From: Roseiarcus sp963829505
GTDB taxonomy: Bacteria > Pseudomonadota > Alphaproteobacteria > Rhizobiales > Beijerinckiaceae
Length of the DNA: 64,000 bases
Assembly (NCBI GenBank): GCA_963829505.1
Contig: CAWHIL010000003.1
Coordinates: forward strand, 1,612,001-1,676,000
Direction: 5' to 3'
The notes below the pieces were generated by a model. The model did not search any database, was not told the origin of the DNA, and was given only the letters and a program-made list of their open reading frames with translations. The position numbers were made by a program, and so were the translations under genes. Shown here piece after piece: positions 63,722 to 64,000 of the stretch (position 1 is its first letter; the number at the start of each line of letters is the position of its first letter).

Positions 63722-64000
63722 GTGTCAGGACGATTCACCACCGTTGCCGGCCCTCGCGAACTCGGCTCCGAGCAGTTTGAGGCTTGGGCCCGGGCGTACT
63801 CGCCCCTGCCAGGGATTCCTGACGAATTTGTAGACCAGCACCGAGAAATTCGGCCTCATTGGCGGCAGTTGCTGTCGGCTCTCGCGACGTTCGATCCCGA
63901 TGAGATGCAGCACCGTTTCGCCGCGGCCGACCGCCGCATCCGCAACAGAGGCCTGTCCTACCGTGTTGCGGGCGAAAAGGACGAGCGCGTTTGGCCGATT
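63722..64000 (+). CDS. Circularly permuted ATP-grasp type 2 protein, N-terminus (runs off the window)
   Basis: A GTG-started frame of 93 codons open to the end of the window. It contains LGSEQFEAWARAYSPLPGIP, LSALATFDPDEMQHRFAAAD and RGLSYRVAGEKDERVWPI. This follows the N-terminal pattern of CP_ATPgrasp_2/DUF404-type proteins (RR...AADRRIRNRGLSYRV...), which normally continue for over 450 residues. An in-frame stop at 63707-63709 excludes a longer N-terminus. Confidence 0.72.
   Translation, partial: MSGRFTTVAGPRELGSEQFEAWARAYSPLPGIPDEFVDQHREIRPHWRQLLSALATFDPDEMQHRFAAADRRIRNRGLSYRVAGEKDERVWPI

Overview
The window comes from a GC-rich alphaproteobacterium, most probably of the order Hyphomicrobiales (Rhizobiales). 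The evidence is a ctrA cell-cycle regulator divergent from a fliJ-type gene, a three-subunit pntAA-pntAB-pntB transhydrogenase operon, a homospermidine synthase, a SigF/NrsF-type ECF sigma and anti-sigma pair, an intracellular PHB depolymerase, and GANTC (CcrM-type) sites in front of ctrA. I cannot fix the genus from sequence alone. No rRNA, tRNA or CRISPR array was recognised.

Layout. 1-864: no supportable gene, with a diverged direct repeat. 865-2451: ctrA and the divergent fliJ. 2629-13892: chromosomal housekeeping genes (transhydrogenase, a degenerate LytM protein, META-domain protein, lytic transglycosylase, glyoxalase-fold protein, glycosyltransferase, MATE exporter, nucleoside hydrolase, pyrophosphatase). 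14558-15750: a complete ISAs1-family insertion with perfect 10-bp target duplications. 15880-24917: DUF3108 protein, a frameshifted CPA1 antiporter, DUF1178, glutaredoxin, ComF, a methyltransferase, and metH behind a perfect ATATAAA-N6-TTTATAT palindrome. 25454-27569: a three-gene partner-switching module (STAS protein, a frameshifted RsbW-like kinase, and a cyclic-nucleotide-domain SpoIIE phosphatase). 27603-37107: GST, PHB depolymerase, aldo/keto reductase, DsbA-like protein, nrsF-sigF with a readable SigF-type promoter, homospermidine synthase, apt, a DsrE-like protein and dapD.

About 37.2-59.55 kb is a rearranged prophage or GTA-like island. It has a small-terminase-like gene split by an IS91-family element (tyrosine recombinase plus HUH transposase), a large terminase, a Xre/RES toxin-antitoxin pair behind an inverted-repeat operator, and a portal protein with a low-GC C-terminal extension followed by a frameshifted immunity-like gene. 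Next come a chimera joining part of a second portal copy to a tail-tip protein, a tail-fibre gene, two very large fibre/spike genes whose products begin with export signals (one carrying a nucleoside-hydrolase-like domain), and a lysis cassette with amidase, holin-like protein and a papain-like cysteine peptidase. No capsid, prohead protease, tail tube or tape-measure gene is present, so the island is not a complete phage as read.

59.6-63.6 kb holds fmt, a patatin-like phospholipase, purD and a creA-family gene with visibly lower GC than the left half. The window ends inside a gene resembling a circularly permuted ATP-grasp protein. Three separate genes carry an apparent one-base excess. Because two of the three sites share the string CGGCCCT, assembly error must be excluded before calling them pseudogenes.
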